DNA of 64,000 bases from Methylophilaceae bacterium (GTDB lineage Bacteria; Pseudomonadota; Gammaproteobacteria; Burkholderiales; Methylophilaceae). The position numbers and the translations under genes were made by a program. Location of the stretch: positions 1 to 64,000 of the forward strand of contig JAPKBG010000001.1 of assembly GCA_028823485.1 (NCBI GenBank), in the 5' to 3' direction. Under the pieces are notes generated by a model, which worked only from the letters and a program-made list of their open reading frames with translations, did not search any database and had not been told where the DNA came from. Below, in pieces: positions 46,316 through 55,579 of the stretch (its first letter is position 1; every line of letters starts with the position of its first letter).

Positions 46316-46601
46316 TCTTTAAGCTTTTAATGCTTTGTTTTGGGCATGATGACATATAATAAATTGTATTGCCATTTTTGGTTTCGTTAGGCACTGTTTG
46401 AAGTGCATTCCAGTGTTCGATGATTTTGCCATTTTCATCAAAGTAGTCAATAAAGACTTGTTTTCCATTGCCAGCGAGAGGATTGTGTTGAATATATTCT
46501 ACGCCGACATACTGCGAAATGGCTTGGATGGGCTCGCCTAAACATGCAATGTGGTAGAGGGTGATTGCATTTTTCTTGTTGGCTACCAAGTCGTTTTTCA
46601 T
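46290..46601 (-). pseudogene. SnoaL-like/NTF2-fold protein with internal in-frame deletion
   Basis: The N-terminus (MKNDLVANKKNAITLYHIAC to EYIQHNPLAGNGKQVFIDYF) joins directly to the C-terminal DENGKIIEHWNALQTVPNET. In the relatives I know, roughly 45-50 residues separate these parts (the central beta-sheet), so an in-frame deletion lies at about 46437-46445. The normal stop after NGNTxF is also gone, and the frame runs on to overlap chrA. The remaining piece lacks most of the cone-shaped barrel, so activity is very unlikely. The parent family is a cytosolic SnoaL-type aldol-condensing enzyme of uncertain role. Confidence 0.7.
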
Positions 46602-46640
46602 ATCAACCCTGGCTTTATTCGCTCACTTATTCTGCGTAAT

Positions 46641-47302
46641 TTAATTGCGCTGCATTTTCCAGTGCTCTTCACCAATATAAACGCCATTAGTGTAATAGAA
46701 CCGTGCAAAGTCTAGTGAACCACCATTCGTGTCTATTTCAATAATGGTTTCAGTGATGCGGCTTGTTTTTTGTTTGACTGATTCCGCTTATTTTTCAGAA
46801 GACTTTTTAGTTGGCTTTTCTTTCCCAACCTGATTGAGTCTTCTATAGCGATCCGCAAAGACAACATGACCATCACTGATGAATTCCAAATCAAAAGTGG
46901 GTGTCTTGCCGATTAAGCTTAAGTGCTCAGGCCTTTTTGATCTATTTTCAATACCGTGTTTATTAGCATTCATTTCGAACCCCAGCTCTGATTTCAACTT
47001 CGCTTTTACGGTCACCAATGCCCTACGGGAGATGATGCGAGGAGCGCGATCAGGGCCTCTACACTCCAGGTATTGCATATCGCCTTTCCATTTTCCAGCC
47101 ATAGCACGAAATAATGCGTTTACCTGGTCGTCGATTTCATTGGATAAGGGCTTCTGTTTTTCTAATGCATAATAGTCATCGCCTAAGCTGGTGAGGTTTG
47201 GTGATGGCGTGTAACATTCGATGCCATCGTGTGGCTGGTGTAGATTAACTCGAATAGGCTAAACAATAATGCTGATAGGTAAGCTGTAGCTGGTTTAACC
47301 AT
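46641..47302 (-). pseudogene. Secreted hypothetical protein, frameshifted and interrupted by a stop
   Basis: ATG 47302 opens a signal-peptide-like start (MVKPATAYLSALLFSLF). The reading then shifts frame near 47220-47250 and continues as HDGIECYTPSPNLTSLGDDY, then NALFRAMAGKWKGDMQYLEC and FISDGHVVFADRYRRL. A TAA at 46788-46790 interrupts it, after which the same frame goes on (RITETIIEIDTNGGSLDFAR, then YYTNGVYIGEEHWKMQRN) to TAA 46641. The three parts read as one protein of about 220 residues with one frameshift and one nonsense codon. No family is named. Confidence 0.75.
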
Positions 47303-47343
47303 TCGGCTTGTTATTTCGTCCTATCATTTTCAATGATAATACA

Positions 47344-48045
47344 CTAAAGTTGCCAATCAACCGGCTGTTGCCTATGCTGGATTAAGTGTTGATTAATTTG
47401 CGAGAATTGATGATTGCCAAAAAAACCACGATAGGCAGACAATGGTGATGGATGCACTGACTGTAATACTAGGTGTTTGGCCGTATTAATTGCAGCTCCT
47501 TTTTTTTGGGCATAACTGCCCCACAAGACAAATACGAGGCTTTCTTGTTGCGCGTTTAATGCCGCAATCACCGCATCCGTCAATGTTTCCCAGCCACGTT
47601 TTTGATGTGAACCCGCATTGGCCTGCTCCACTGTTAACGTGGCATTGAGTAGTAATACACCTTGTGCTGCCCAGGGTGACAAATCACCGCTGCCACTCAT
47701 GGTAATGCCGAGATCTGCCGTTATCTCTTTAAAAATATTCGCTAATGATGGCGGTGGTTTAACACCATCAGGTACAGAAAAACTTAAGCCATGTGCTTGT
47801 CCATCGCCATGGTAAGGGTCTTGTCCAATAATCACTACACGTACTTGTTTAAATGGGGTGTGATTAAAGGCATTGAAAATGAGTGGACTAGGCGGGTAAG
47901 TGACTTTGCCAGATACTTCCTCCTGATTTAGAAAGGCAGCCAATCTTTGCATATATGGTTGCTCAAACTCTTGACCGATAATGGTTTGCCAAGATGGGTG
48001 TAGAGACCTGTATAGGGGTAAGCTTTGTTTGAGTATTGCTTGCAT
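47344..48045 (-). CDS. ung: Uracil-DNA glycosylase, family 1
   Basis: A 233-residue repair enzyme that excises uracil from DNA. The water-activating motif VVIIGQDPYHGDGQAHGLSF contains the catalytic Asp76. NIFKEITADLG and LLLNATLTVEQANAGSH follow, and the DNA-intercalation motif HPSPLSAYRGFFGN holds the catalytic histidine near 199. Length and frame are normal. It starts one base after the stop of the decayed EAL gene on the same strand. Confidence 0.96.
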   Translation of the reverse strand: MQAILKQSLPLYRSLHPSWQTIIGQEFEQPYMQRLAAFLNQEEVSGKVTYPPSPLIFNAFNHTPFKQVRVVIIGQDPYHGDGQAHGLSFSVPDGVKPPPSLANIFKEITADLGITMSGSGDLSPWAAQGVLLLNATLTVEQANAGSHQKRGWETLTDAVIAALNAQQESLVFVLWGSYAQKKGAAINTAKHLVLQSVHPSPLSAYRGFFGNHQFSQINQHLIQHRQQPVDWQL

Positions 48046-48046
48046 A

Positions 48047-48882
48047 CTAGTTTTTTCTTGGACTGATTAATTTCATTAAGGCACCAATTTTTTGTGGTTT
48101 TGCAAATAGCCAACCTTGGCCAATCGCATTTGGAATTTTTTGATGGATTTATGCTCTCTGCTTTTCAGTTCCTACCCATTCAAACACGATCTTTACTGCT
48201 AGGTGTTCGAGCATACTGAATATACCATCCAAAGTAATGTAATTAACGTTTTCATTTCCGACTGCTTGTGTGAAAATTTTATCGACTTTTTTGCATTTCA
48301 AGAAATAAAATGCGCCGAATCTGACCATTAACATTGAAAGTATCAACGACATGATAAATAGGCATCTCGCTTTAAACGCGACTCTGTTGACATTATCCAT
48401 ATACAGTCCATAGCCAATCATCCAATCTCATTCTGGCATCTTAGTAATCCCATTTCTTTTTGAGTACTCTCTGATTTAAAATTGGCTTTATATTGGATTG
48501 TGTACGGAATTACATTTTTTATTAACCAGTTCCGTCATGTATTGAATATAAGACCGTTGAAACTACCAATAATTTCTTTTCTTGTAAGCACTCTAGCAAT
48601 ACCAAAATTACCATTTGCCCAAATTTAAGCAGATTTAAATTGCACCGCAGATAGAAAATGAATAATTTTCTCGCCAGTTTCTTGCTTGGTCAACAAGCCT
48701 TGTTTGTATTGCTCGATATAGACGGAGGATTGATTGCTTGCAATCGTCAACATCGTGTCAACATCTTATTTTTTTGACGCAATGACGGCTTCTTTTGTAT
48801 ATTAAAACCCAATTAAAACAGTAGAAGTAAAGCCAATTAAAGCAACAATTAGTAATGTGACTAACGGTTTTTGATTCTTCAT
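48047..48882 (-). pseudogene. Decayed sensor-EAL (c-di-GMP phosphodiesterase) gene
   Basis: Read on the minus strand from ATG 48882: a membrane helix (LVTLLIVALIGFTSTVLIGF) and a stop, then a periplasmic-sensor-like piece (SVYIEQYKQGLLTKQETGEK, single-Cache style), more stops, and finally the end of an EAL domain (NENVNYITLDGIFSMLEHLA, VKIVFEWVGTEKQ, then IGQGWLFAKPQKIGALMKLI) to TAG 48047. Several stops and frame changes separate the parts. The catalytic EAL, DDFGTG-type and other metal-site motifs are missing, and the usual VAEGVET has become VFEWVGT. Non-functional. Confidence 0.8.
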
Positions 48883-49026
48883 GTTTTATCCATGTAAAGT
48901 AAATAATGGGTATGCTTCGCAACCCATTTTTTTGTTATCTTTAACGGTGAAATGAGCTGCCCAATTGATCCCATCTGTTCGATGATATCAATTTTTCAGC
49001 GAAAGTAGGCGCTTACTATAAGCTTC

Positions 49027-49647
49027 CTATAGTAATGGTGGCAAGCCCTCAATAGAGAGCGCTTTTATAAATATTTCAGCAGGGTTATTGAGTAGGTTTA
49101 AATCTAACTTATATAAAATAAGCGCCGTATGCACACTAATGGCTTGCTGGTCGCGGTTAACCATGTTGATGGCATCTCCAGCTTTCACTTTCCCTTCTTT
49201 TGGTACGCGGCAGTAAAATCCACTACGACCACTATGCAAAAACTGTTTGATCATGGTTTTGTCGCCAAGTTTGTGTACCAATTTAAAACAAGGGATTCTC
49301 GGCATGGTGACTTGAAACGCTGCTTCACCGATTTGGAAAACATCACCAATAAACAGGTTACTTTCATTCAGTCCGAAGGTGGTAAAGTTTTCACCAAACG
49401 TAGCCGTAGACAAATCCTTTTGCGACAAGGTACCTTGCCAAAAATCATAATGTTCTGAAGGGTAACAATACACCGCTTGGTGTGGGCCGCCATGCACTTT
49501 TTTATCTGCTTGGTTATCACCATCTACGCCTAGCAGCTTTACCTAGGTAGCTTCTTGCACTGGCGTTTTATAAATCCCTGTGAGTACATCCTTACCATTA
49601 ATATTAACCACCTTAGGGACGGCAACATTCACTGAAACTAGCTCCAT
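49027..49647 (-). pseudogene. MOSC-domain (YiiM-like) protein with nonsense codon
   Basis: ATG 49647 opens MELVSVNVAVPKVVNINGKD and VLTGIYKTPVQEAT, then an in-frame TAG at 49543-49545. The same frame continues VKLLGVDGDNQADKKVHGGP, HQAVYCYPSEHYDFW, FGENFTTFGLNESNLFIGDV and the conserved MPRIPCFKL cysteine region to the end. The full reading is about 206 codons, a normal YiiM/MOSC length, with a single stop after residue 34. YiiM-type proteins use molybdenum cofactor to reduce hydroxylated compounds such as N-hydroxylated purines. Internal starts (for example at MHGG, 49497) would lack the first strands. Confidence 0.85.
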
Positions 49648-49861
49648 CAGGTTAACCTTATAATGAGAGGTCTTAGTATAAAGAGGACATGAGGGTGGTG
49701 CAAATCCAGATGGTGACAATGGCGGTAGGCCAGCAAGCAGGGTTTATAGAATGCAATGGCATGTCTCAACAGTAATTAAACCTTCGATTTAAAGGGGTTT
49801 TGTCCGTTTATATGGTAAGTTGGCTGAACAAATCGTCACATAACTTCTCAAGGAGACCAGT

Positions 49862-50278
49862 ATGGAGTCATTTGAAAATGCGACAAAATTCTTTCACGCT
49901 TGTGAATCACTAAAAGGCTGGGATGTATGCCAGCAATATATTGCCGATGGCGCGACATTTAGTGCGCAATGCGAGCCGCTAGTTGATATTGATAATGTAA
50001 AAGACTATTCAAATTGGATGGCTGGATTTGGTAGCGTCACCACACCTGGTTGTAGCTATACCTTAGATGCTTCGGCCTATGATGAGTCGACCAATATAGC
50101 GCTGTTTTTCGGTACCTTTACTGGAAAGCATACCGGGGAGGGCGGTCCTGTCCCGCCAACAGGCAATGAGACAAACACTCAGTATGTCTATATTCTCACC
50201 ATGAATGCGCAAGGGCTGATTAGTGAAATGGTGAAAGTATGGAATGCACCGTGGGCGCTGAATGAACTAGGCTGGTAG
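49862..50278 (+). CDS. NTF2-like/SnoaL-like family protein
   Basis: A 138-residue cytosolic protein with the NTF2-like cone fold pattern: N-terminal helix (FENATKFFHACESLKGWDVC), an acidic central segment (VDIDNVKDYSNWMAGFG), strands FFGTFTGKH and NTQYVYILTMN, and the end ISEMVKVWNAPWALNELGW. The enzyme or ligand is unknown; relatives include ketosteroid-isomerase and polyketide-cyclase-like proteins. AAGGAG precedes the ATG. It appears intact, in contrast to the broken SnoaL-like gene at 46.3 kb. Confidence 0.8.
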   Translation: MESFENATKFFHACESLKGWDVCQQYIADGATFSAQCEPLVDIDNVKDYSNWMAGFGSVTTPGCSYTLDASAYDESTNIALFFGTFTGKHTGEGGPVPPTGNETNTQYVYILTMNAQGLISEMVKVWNAPWALNELGW

Positions 50279-50422
50279 TGTTATAACAATCCAATAAGAG
50301 TCAGTTAACGTTCTTCAGGTTCTCACACTTCGCGTGTAGTGAGGGCCAGTATGACTTTATTGGTTACCCTGTTTCCAGTTAATAAAAAATGCATGATAAA
50401 GGTCTGACACATTCCAAGGTGG

Positions 50423-51350
50423 TTACAAATCTATATAAGTCGCAGCGCTATGCGCACCTGGGCCAACAGAGCCAGACTCCTGAAATCGTGAATCTTGTGG
50501 CTTTAAAATAACCGGTTTACGGCCATCTCGTGCGGTGCCACACATAGTCGAATAATGCTGTTCATCGATGTGTGCATCGATAAAGCAATCAATAGACGGC
50601 ACTTGCCCGACAGCATTGGGGTAGGCATATCAGCCATCGGTAAAGTTTGTTGGATGCCAGGGACGCGCCAATGTGACTGAACGATTTGGCACGCTTGCTT
50701 CGCGTTAAACGGCTGCGAATAAACACAATGCCAAAGTCATGTTTTAACTGCATAGATGGTACGGCGAAGTAAGAATAAATAACGCCAGCTTTCATTGGCT
50801 GGCCGCATTTTCGAGAGACGATAGTGCTGTCCTCAATCAACAACTGACCATTGCCAAAAGTGAAATCGTAGTTGCCAGAGATCGTGCTATTTCGAATATA
50901 AGCATGCGAGCCATTGGCAAAAAAAGTGTCTTGATTGCCATGCAAGGCAACATCATCCAACGTTACACAGTCACTATCGATATCTAGTAACAGCGCGACA
51001 CCTTGAGAGGCTTCAATTTTTTCTGGATCATCATCAGCCAAGACATCGTTGCTTAAACAATCAAATATATTTTCAATCGTAAGGCCCTCAACTCTCTCAG
51101 TGTGTAGATTGATTTTTTCGTAAAAATCACCTTCGACTATCGGAAGCGTTATCCAAATGTTCGAGTGGGTTGTCGCTATTGCATCAAGTGCAGACTGAAT
51201 GCGCTCAAAGCAACGATGTTCATTGCCACAATTTTGTTGGACATAGTCAGTATTACTTGGCTTGTTGTTAACAGTACAACTCATCATTATTGAGACGGCT
51301 AAAGCAAACCAAAGTACTCGTAAGGCTAGTTGGCTCAGTTTATTCTGCAT
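50423..51350 (-). pseudogene. Pectinesterase-family lipoprotein, frameshifted
   Basis: The start shows a lipoprotein signal (IMMSC) and a right-handed beta-helix pectin methylesterase core with LHGNQDTFFANGSHAYIRNS and GNYDFTFGNGQLLIEDSTIV, including the catalytic-type Asp pair. Near 50700 the frame shifts. The correct continuation in another frame gives SVTLARPWHPTNFTDG, a TGA at 50630-50632, then YAYPNAVGQVPSIDCFIDAH and the end GSVGPGAHSAATYIDL at 50423. The open frame itself runs into an unrelated tail. One frameshift plus one stop destroy the C-terminal third, including the LGRPW region. The family de-esterifies pectin or related polymers. Confidence 0.82.
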
Positions 51351-51515
51351 GACTGCTACTGTTAACTAAGCCACCATTGTGCCTGATCCCATTGATTGAT
51401 TACTTAAGCGTTAATTAATTTTAACCTTATCCAATTATTCACGCACGTTAACGCTATCACGGTGTCATAACCACCCTTCCTCGTTATTTAATCTTAAATA
51501 TGAAAGCTATAACTG

Positions 51516-53324
51516 ATGGCGCAAGCAAACATCAACAACCTGAAATACAGACCTAAACCAAAACTCGTTGTCTCGTTTAAAGATTTATGGCCCTTTTTAA
51601 AACCATATCACTTACAGATGATAATTGCTTTTGTGTTGTTATGCCTTGCTTCATCTGCCTTACTACTAGTCCCGCTAGCCTTTAGGGATTTAATTGATTT
51701 CGGTTTTGCTAAAGGTGATGGTGGAACACCCGCCATTAATATTGATACTAAGTTTGGTGTGTTATTTGGTTTAGCCGCTTTTTGGGCGCTCATGGTGGCT
51801 TCGCGTTACTATATGGTGTCGTGGATAGGCGAGCGCGTCACAGTGGATCTGCGCAGTGGTGTGTATGCCAGTGTATTAAGGCAATCACCTCAGTTTTTTG
51901 AAACCTTACAAACAGGTGAAGTTCTTTCTCGTTTAACGGGCGATACCACACTTATTCAAACCGTTGTTGGTAGTTCCGCGTCCATGGGTTTACGTAGCTT
52001 ATTTCAATTTTTAGGCGGCATGATTATGCTTGCTGTCACAAGTTTCTACCTGTTCTCAATCAATATTGGCTTAATGATCTGTTTGATTTTTCCTATCATG
52101 CTCATTGGGCATTCAGTCAAAAAGCTCTCACGTGAATCACAAGACCGTATTGCCGATAGCTCAGCCATGGCGGGTGAGATTTTAAATGCCATGCCAACTG
52201 TACAATCATATACACAAGAAACGCGTGAAACGAACCGCTTTACTGATAGTGCACAGTTAAGCTTTTTAACCGCTATTAGGCGCGTTAAGGTTAGAGCATT
52301 ACTCACCGCAGTGATTATTACTGCCGTGATGGGCACGATTATTTTTGTTTTATGGCTAGGCGCGCGCCAGGTAAGTGAGGGTGTGATGACAGGTGGCGAA
52401 CTAGCTTCATTTGTATTATATGCGGCGATGGTTGCTGGCAGTGTGAGTACGATGGCACAAGTGTGGGGTGACATCATGCGCGCCGCAGGTGCGACTGAGC
52501 GTTTACTCGAATTACTACATACTGAAACCGCAATTACTGAAGTGGATAACCCTTTGCCGTTAGCTGATATATCCAAAGCTGATATCCAATTCAACGATGT
52601 GACATTCCACTATCCATCTAGGCCAAATACGGCGGCGTTAAATGGCGTGAGCTTGCACATTAATGCAGGTGAAACAATCGCTTTAGTTGGGCCTTCAGGC
52701 GCAGGGAAAACCACTATCTTTCAACTGCTGTTACGCTTTTATGATGCACAGATTGGTAGTATTGCCATTAATGGCCAGCAGACGAGTGATATTAGCTTGC
52801 ATGATTTGCGCCGCTTGATTGCCATCGTTCCGCAAGACCCTGTTATTTTCTCTGCCAATGTATTAGAAAACATTCGCTACGGCCAACAAGAAGCGACAGA
52901 TGAGGCGGTCATCGCTGCAGCTAACGCCGCACAAGTAGCACAGTTTATACCGCAGCTCCCCGATGGCTATAACACCTTCTTGGGTGAGCGTGGCACACGT
53001 TTGTCTGGCGGACAAAGGCAGCGCATTGCGATTGCTCGTGCCATGTTAAAAGATGCACCTATTTTACTATTAGACGAAGCCACGAGCGCCTTAGACGCTG
53101 AGTCTGAAATACTCGTGCAAGAGGGGCTTGATGCTGCCATGCATGGCAGAACAACATTAATTATTGCCCATCGGTTAGCCACTGTCCAAAAGGCCGATAA
53201 AATTGTCGTCATGGAAAATGGAGAGATAGTAGAAGCAGGCGATGCGGTCGAATTGCGGAAAAAAGGTGGTTTGTATGCAAGACTTGCTGAGTTGCAGTTC
53301 GAAACTGACTCGCCCCTTTCATGA
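51516..53324 (+). CDS. ABC exporter, fused permease-ATPase (MsbA-related)
   Basis: A 602-residue half-transporter: six membrane helices (residues about 25-320) followed by the nucleotide-binding domain with Walker A GPSGAGKTT near 392, LSGGQRQRIAIARA near 495, Walker B ILLLDEATSALD and the H-loop IIAHRLATV. It closely resembles the MsbA-related exporters of proteobacteria (TIGR02204 type). It probably homodimerises and flips lipids or exports drugs; the substrate is unknown. It is monocistronic and intact. Confidence 0.94.
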   Translation: MAQANINNLKYRPKPKLVVSFKDLWPFLKPYHLQMIIAFVLLCLASSALLLVPLAFRDLIDFGFAKGDGGTPAINIDTKFGVLFGLAAFWALMVASRYYMVSWIGERVTVDLRSGVYASVLRQSPQFFETLQTGEVLSRLTGDTTLIQTVVGSSASMGLRSLFQFLGGMIMLAVTSFYLFSINIGLMICLIFPIMLIGHSVKKLSRESQDRIADSSAMAGEILNAMPTVQSYTQETRETNRFTDSAQLSFLTAIRRVKVRALLTAVIITAVMGTIIFVLWLGARQVSEGVMTGGELASFVLYAAMVAGSVSTMAQVWGDIMRAAGATERLLELLHTETAITEVDNPLPLADISKADIQFNDVTFHYPSRPNTAALNGVSLHINAGETIALVGPSGAGKTTIFQLLLRFYDAQIGSIAINGQQTSDISLHDLRRLIAIVPQDPVIFSANVLENIRYGQQEATDEAVIAAANAAQVAQFIPQLPDGYNTFLGERGTRLSGGQRQRIAIARAMLKDAPILLLDEATSALDAESEILVQEGLDAAMHGRTTLIIAHRLATVQKADKIVVMENGEIVEAGDAVELRKKGGLYARLAELQFETDSPLS

Positions 53325-53426
53325 GCAATTTAGCGCTTAAGCGACTAGCGAGGTTGGGGACGCTTTTACGGCTGTTGTGCTAGTGATGTTGGAGACGCCT
53401 CTTGCTGTTGTAGGCTCTCGAATGGC

Positions 53427-53741
53427 CATCAACCCACTAATCTATAGGAACAGCCCCATCGTCGGTAATCGCTCAATAATAGACGCGCCTTGCACAAATA
53501 TGCTACGGTCATTTGGAGCAATGCTGTCCGGCAATATGAGCATCTATCCGTCATCAATATGGATGCGTAAACAATTAACATCAGTTGCAGTTTTGGCGTT
53601 GCTGCCAAGTTACATGTTAATGAAAGCATTGACGAAGTGATTGCACAAGCAGATGAGTATTTATACTACGCGAAACAGACAGATCGCAACCGTGTTTGTT
53701 CAAGTAGGGATGATGGAGCAGGTGGCGTATCAGAAGTGTAA
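53427..53741 (+). pseudogene. GGDEF relic with internal deletion
   Basis: At 53427 the reading INPLIYRNSPIVGNRS resembles the DxLTxLxNR start of a GGDEF domain. A second frame gives NAVRQYEHLSVINMDA, a stop, and then directly the domain end: ISCSFGVAAKLHVNESIDEV and IAQADEYLYYAKQTDRNRV, to TAA 53739. The roughly 100 residues between the SVxxxD strand and the SFGVA strand, including the GGDEF signature itself, are missing. A frameshift and a stop add to this, so the remnant has no cyclase activity. Confidence 0.8.
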
Positions 53742-53799
53742 TTGACAATGGATTTAGCGCTGAACTGCCTTGCAGGTGTTAGCTGTAAAGCCATAGACA

Positions 53800-53833
53800 A
53801 AACAAAACCCGCCGAAGCGGGTTTGTTTTGTTG
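53800..53833 (-). terminator. UUCG-loop terminator downstream of the NHL lipoprotein gene
   Basis: On the minus strand AACCCGC-TTCG-GCGGGTT forms a seven-pair stem with a stable tetraloop, extended by A/T pairs and followed by TTGTTTTG. The plus strand gives the CGAA-loop version. The same hairpin core recurs after groEL. Confidence 0.8.
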
Positions 53834-53844
53834 AAGCTGAAGAC

Positions 53845-54780
53845 TTACTGAGTCAGACCAGCTTTTGTAAGGTCGATAAAGTCCAATTCACCGGCCTTCA
53901 TGTCAGGTACCATGATGTAGCGTTCATCTTTAGTGATGGCGATATCAGCAGCCGCTTGGTATTGAGGGCCTACGGTTGTGAGTTCACCATCTAAGCCAAC
54001 TGCAAACACTTTACCGTTTTTCCAGTCACTCACATACATCGTGCCGTTTGAGTGATGTACAAGGCCATCACCGCCGCCAAAGCCTTCTGCAACATCCGTG
54101 ACCTCACCTGTTTCAGTGTTTAAGTTATATAAAACGCCAGATGTGAAATCAACCACCAATAAAAATGCGCCAGTATCATCAGCAAGCAAGCCGTTAGGTG
54201 CCATGACTAATGGACTGTCATTACCATCGACTAACTTAGTTACTTCACCGTTAGCGGTAATTTTATAAATCACGCCGCCCAAGCCTGACCCTAAAATATC
54301 ACCACTATCAGACACGTATAAATTGCCATGTGGATCCGCTTCTAAATCGTTTAGAAATTGTGGTGGTGTTGTGAAAGCACTGGCTGGTACGAAGACTTCT
54401 TTTTGCGTCGCATCTGATAAGTTGATTTTAATGATTTGTGTTTTATCCGCCACATATAAAAAATCACCAATAATCACTAAGCCTTTCGGGTCATCTAAGC
54501 CATCCGTAAACAAACTGACTTCGCCATTCTCAATCACACTAATTTGGCCATCACCATCTTTGCCAAACTCACTAATTTCAGACACGTAAATCTTACCGTC
54601 TTTGGCTTGCACTGCTGATTCGGGTGTTTTTAATCCAGTGATTTTCTCACCACTGACTTTGCTCATGACAGCAGTTTTCTCTGTTGCTTCTTTATCTGCA
54701 CAGCCAATGAGGCTGGCAGCAATAGCAGCGCTTAGTAAAGCCGCTTTAAGTGAATGAGTAATGGCTTGATTCAATGACAT
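53845..54780 (-). CDS. NHL/SMP-30-like beta-propeller lipoprotein
   Basis: A 311-residue exported protein with lipobox SLIGC (Cys27). Repeated units (GLKTPESAVQAKDGKIYVSE, LDDPKGLVIIGDFLYVADKT, NDLEADPHGNLYVSDSGDI, MAPNGLLADDTGAFLLVVDF) indicate a six-bladed beta-propeller of the SMP-30/gluconolactonase or NHL type. The substrate is unknown; it may hydrolyse a lactone or act as a periplasmic binding scaffold. It is monocistronic with a strong terminator. The frame is intact. Confidence 0.85.
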   Translation of the reverse strand: MSLNQAITHSLKAALLSAAIAASLIGCADKEATEKTAVMSKVSGEKITGLKTPESAVQAKDGKIYVSEISEFGKDGDGQISVIENGEVSLFTDGLDDPKGLVIIGDFLYVADKTQIIKINLSDATQKEVFVPASAFTTPPQFLNDLEADPHGNLYVSDSGDILGSGLGGVIYKITANGEVTKLVDGNDSPLVMAPNGLLADDTGAFLLVVDFTSGVLYNLNTETGEVTDVAEGFGGGDGLVHHSNGTMYVSDWKNGKVFAVGLDGELTTVGPQYQAAADIAITKDERYIMVPDMKAGELDFIDLTKAGLTQ

Positions 54781-55067
54781 AGTATCCTCAATGGAATTAG
54801 TAATCGTTAATGTTTAGATTGTTATTATGCACCTGCGACATGACATAGCAAATACTATTTACTGGCTAATAACCTTTTCCCCATCTGACAGAACCCCTCT
54901 TTTATCTAAGTTACTAGCATGAGAGGATTGGCTATAATGTAAATAAAGAAACCCTGCTGCAGCTAAAGTGAAAAAGATTCCAAATCCCAATGATAGTTCT
55001 ATGTACTCCCTTTGCTAAAGAAGCGTTAAAAGGTTATTGAATGTAATAGCTAAAGTGCTGACTTTAT

Positions 55068-55418
55068 TTACTTACCAATCGCTTTAATACGGTTCGATAA
55101 GATTTTTAAACCGCAGAAGAAGCATTTGGTAAAGTTGCCATCAATATGCTTAAAACGCTTTTTAAGTGGTTTTTTTACTTCCCATGTACCTTTGAAGCCA
55201 TTAGGGAATACGACTAAGTCACCAGCTTTAAATGTGACAGCAGGGCTGCCATCTTCAGGGGTCATCACGCATTCACCTGCTTCGATGAGTGCTGTTTCTG
55301 TAGTGACGAATGTCCATGGGAAAGTAGACACTTCTTTTTCCCATGTTGGCCAGTAGGCAGTGCCTAAGTCTTTTAAAACAGCTTCATTTGGATTGCTGGT
55401 AACGGCAATTGCTTTCAT
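55068..55418 (-). CDS. Cupin-domain protein (DUF861 type)
   Basis: A 116-residue single-domain cupin. The core is TETALIEAGECVMTPEDGSP followed by FKAGDLVVFPNGFKGTWEV, with the WP-W start (AYWPTWEKEVSTFPWTF) usual in this group. The C-terminal extension HIDGNFTKCFFCGLKILSNR carries a CxxC pair that many relatives lack, possibly a metal site or run-on. The ligand is unknown; small cupins of this group bind sugars or metals. Monocistronic. Confidence 0.82.
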   Translation of the reverse strand: MKAIAVTSNPNEAVLKDLGTAYWPTWEKEVSTFPWTFVTTETALIEAGECVMTPEDGSPAVTFKAGDLVVFPNGFKGTWEVKKPLKKRFKHIDGNFTKCFFCGLKILSNRIKAIGK

Positions 55419-55579
55419 GTTAAATCCTATTTGTTAGAGTAATGCCATAAACTGAATCATTGGCGGTGCGCCATAGTAAATTGTTACGGCTAAAACACCT
55501 AGTAATTATGTTGATTTTACATCTCTGATTGTTTATTGTTGCAGCCTTCAAGCACTGCTTGGCTAAAGAGAATTTTTAC

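Noticed and set aside
52046-52594. 182-codon minus-strand ORF
   Set aside because: Antisense to the ABC exporter; shadow frame.
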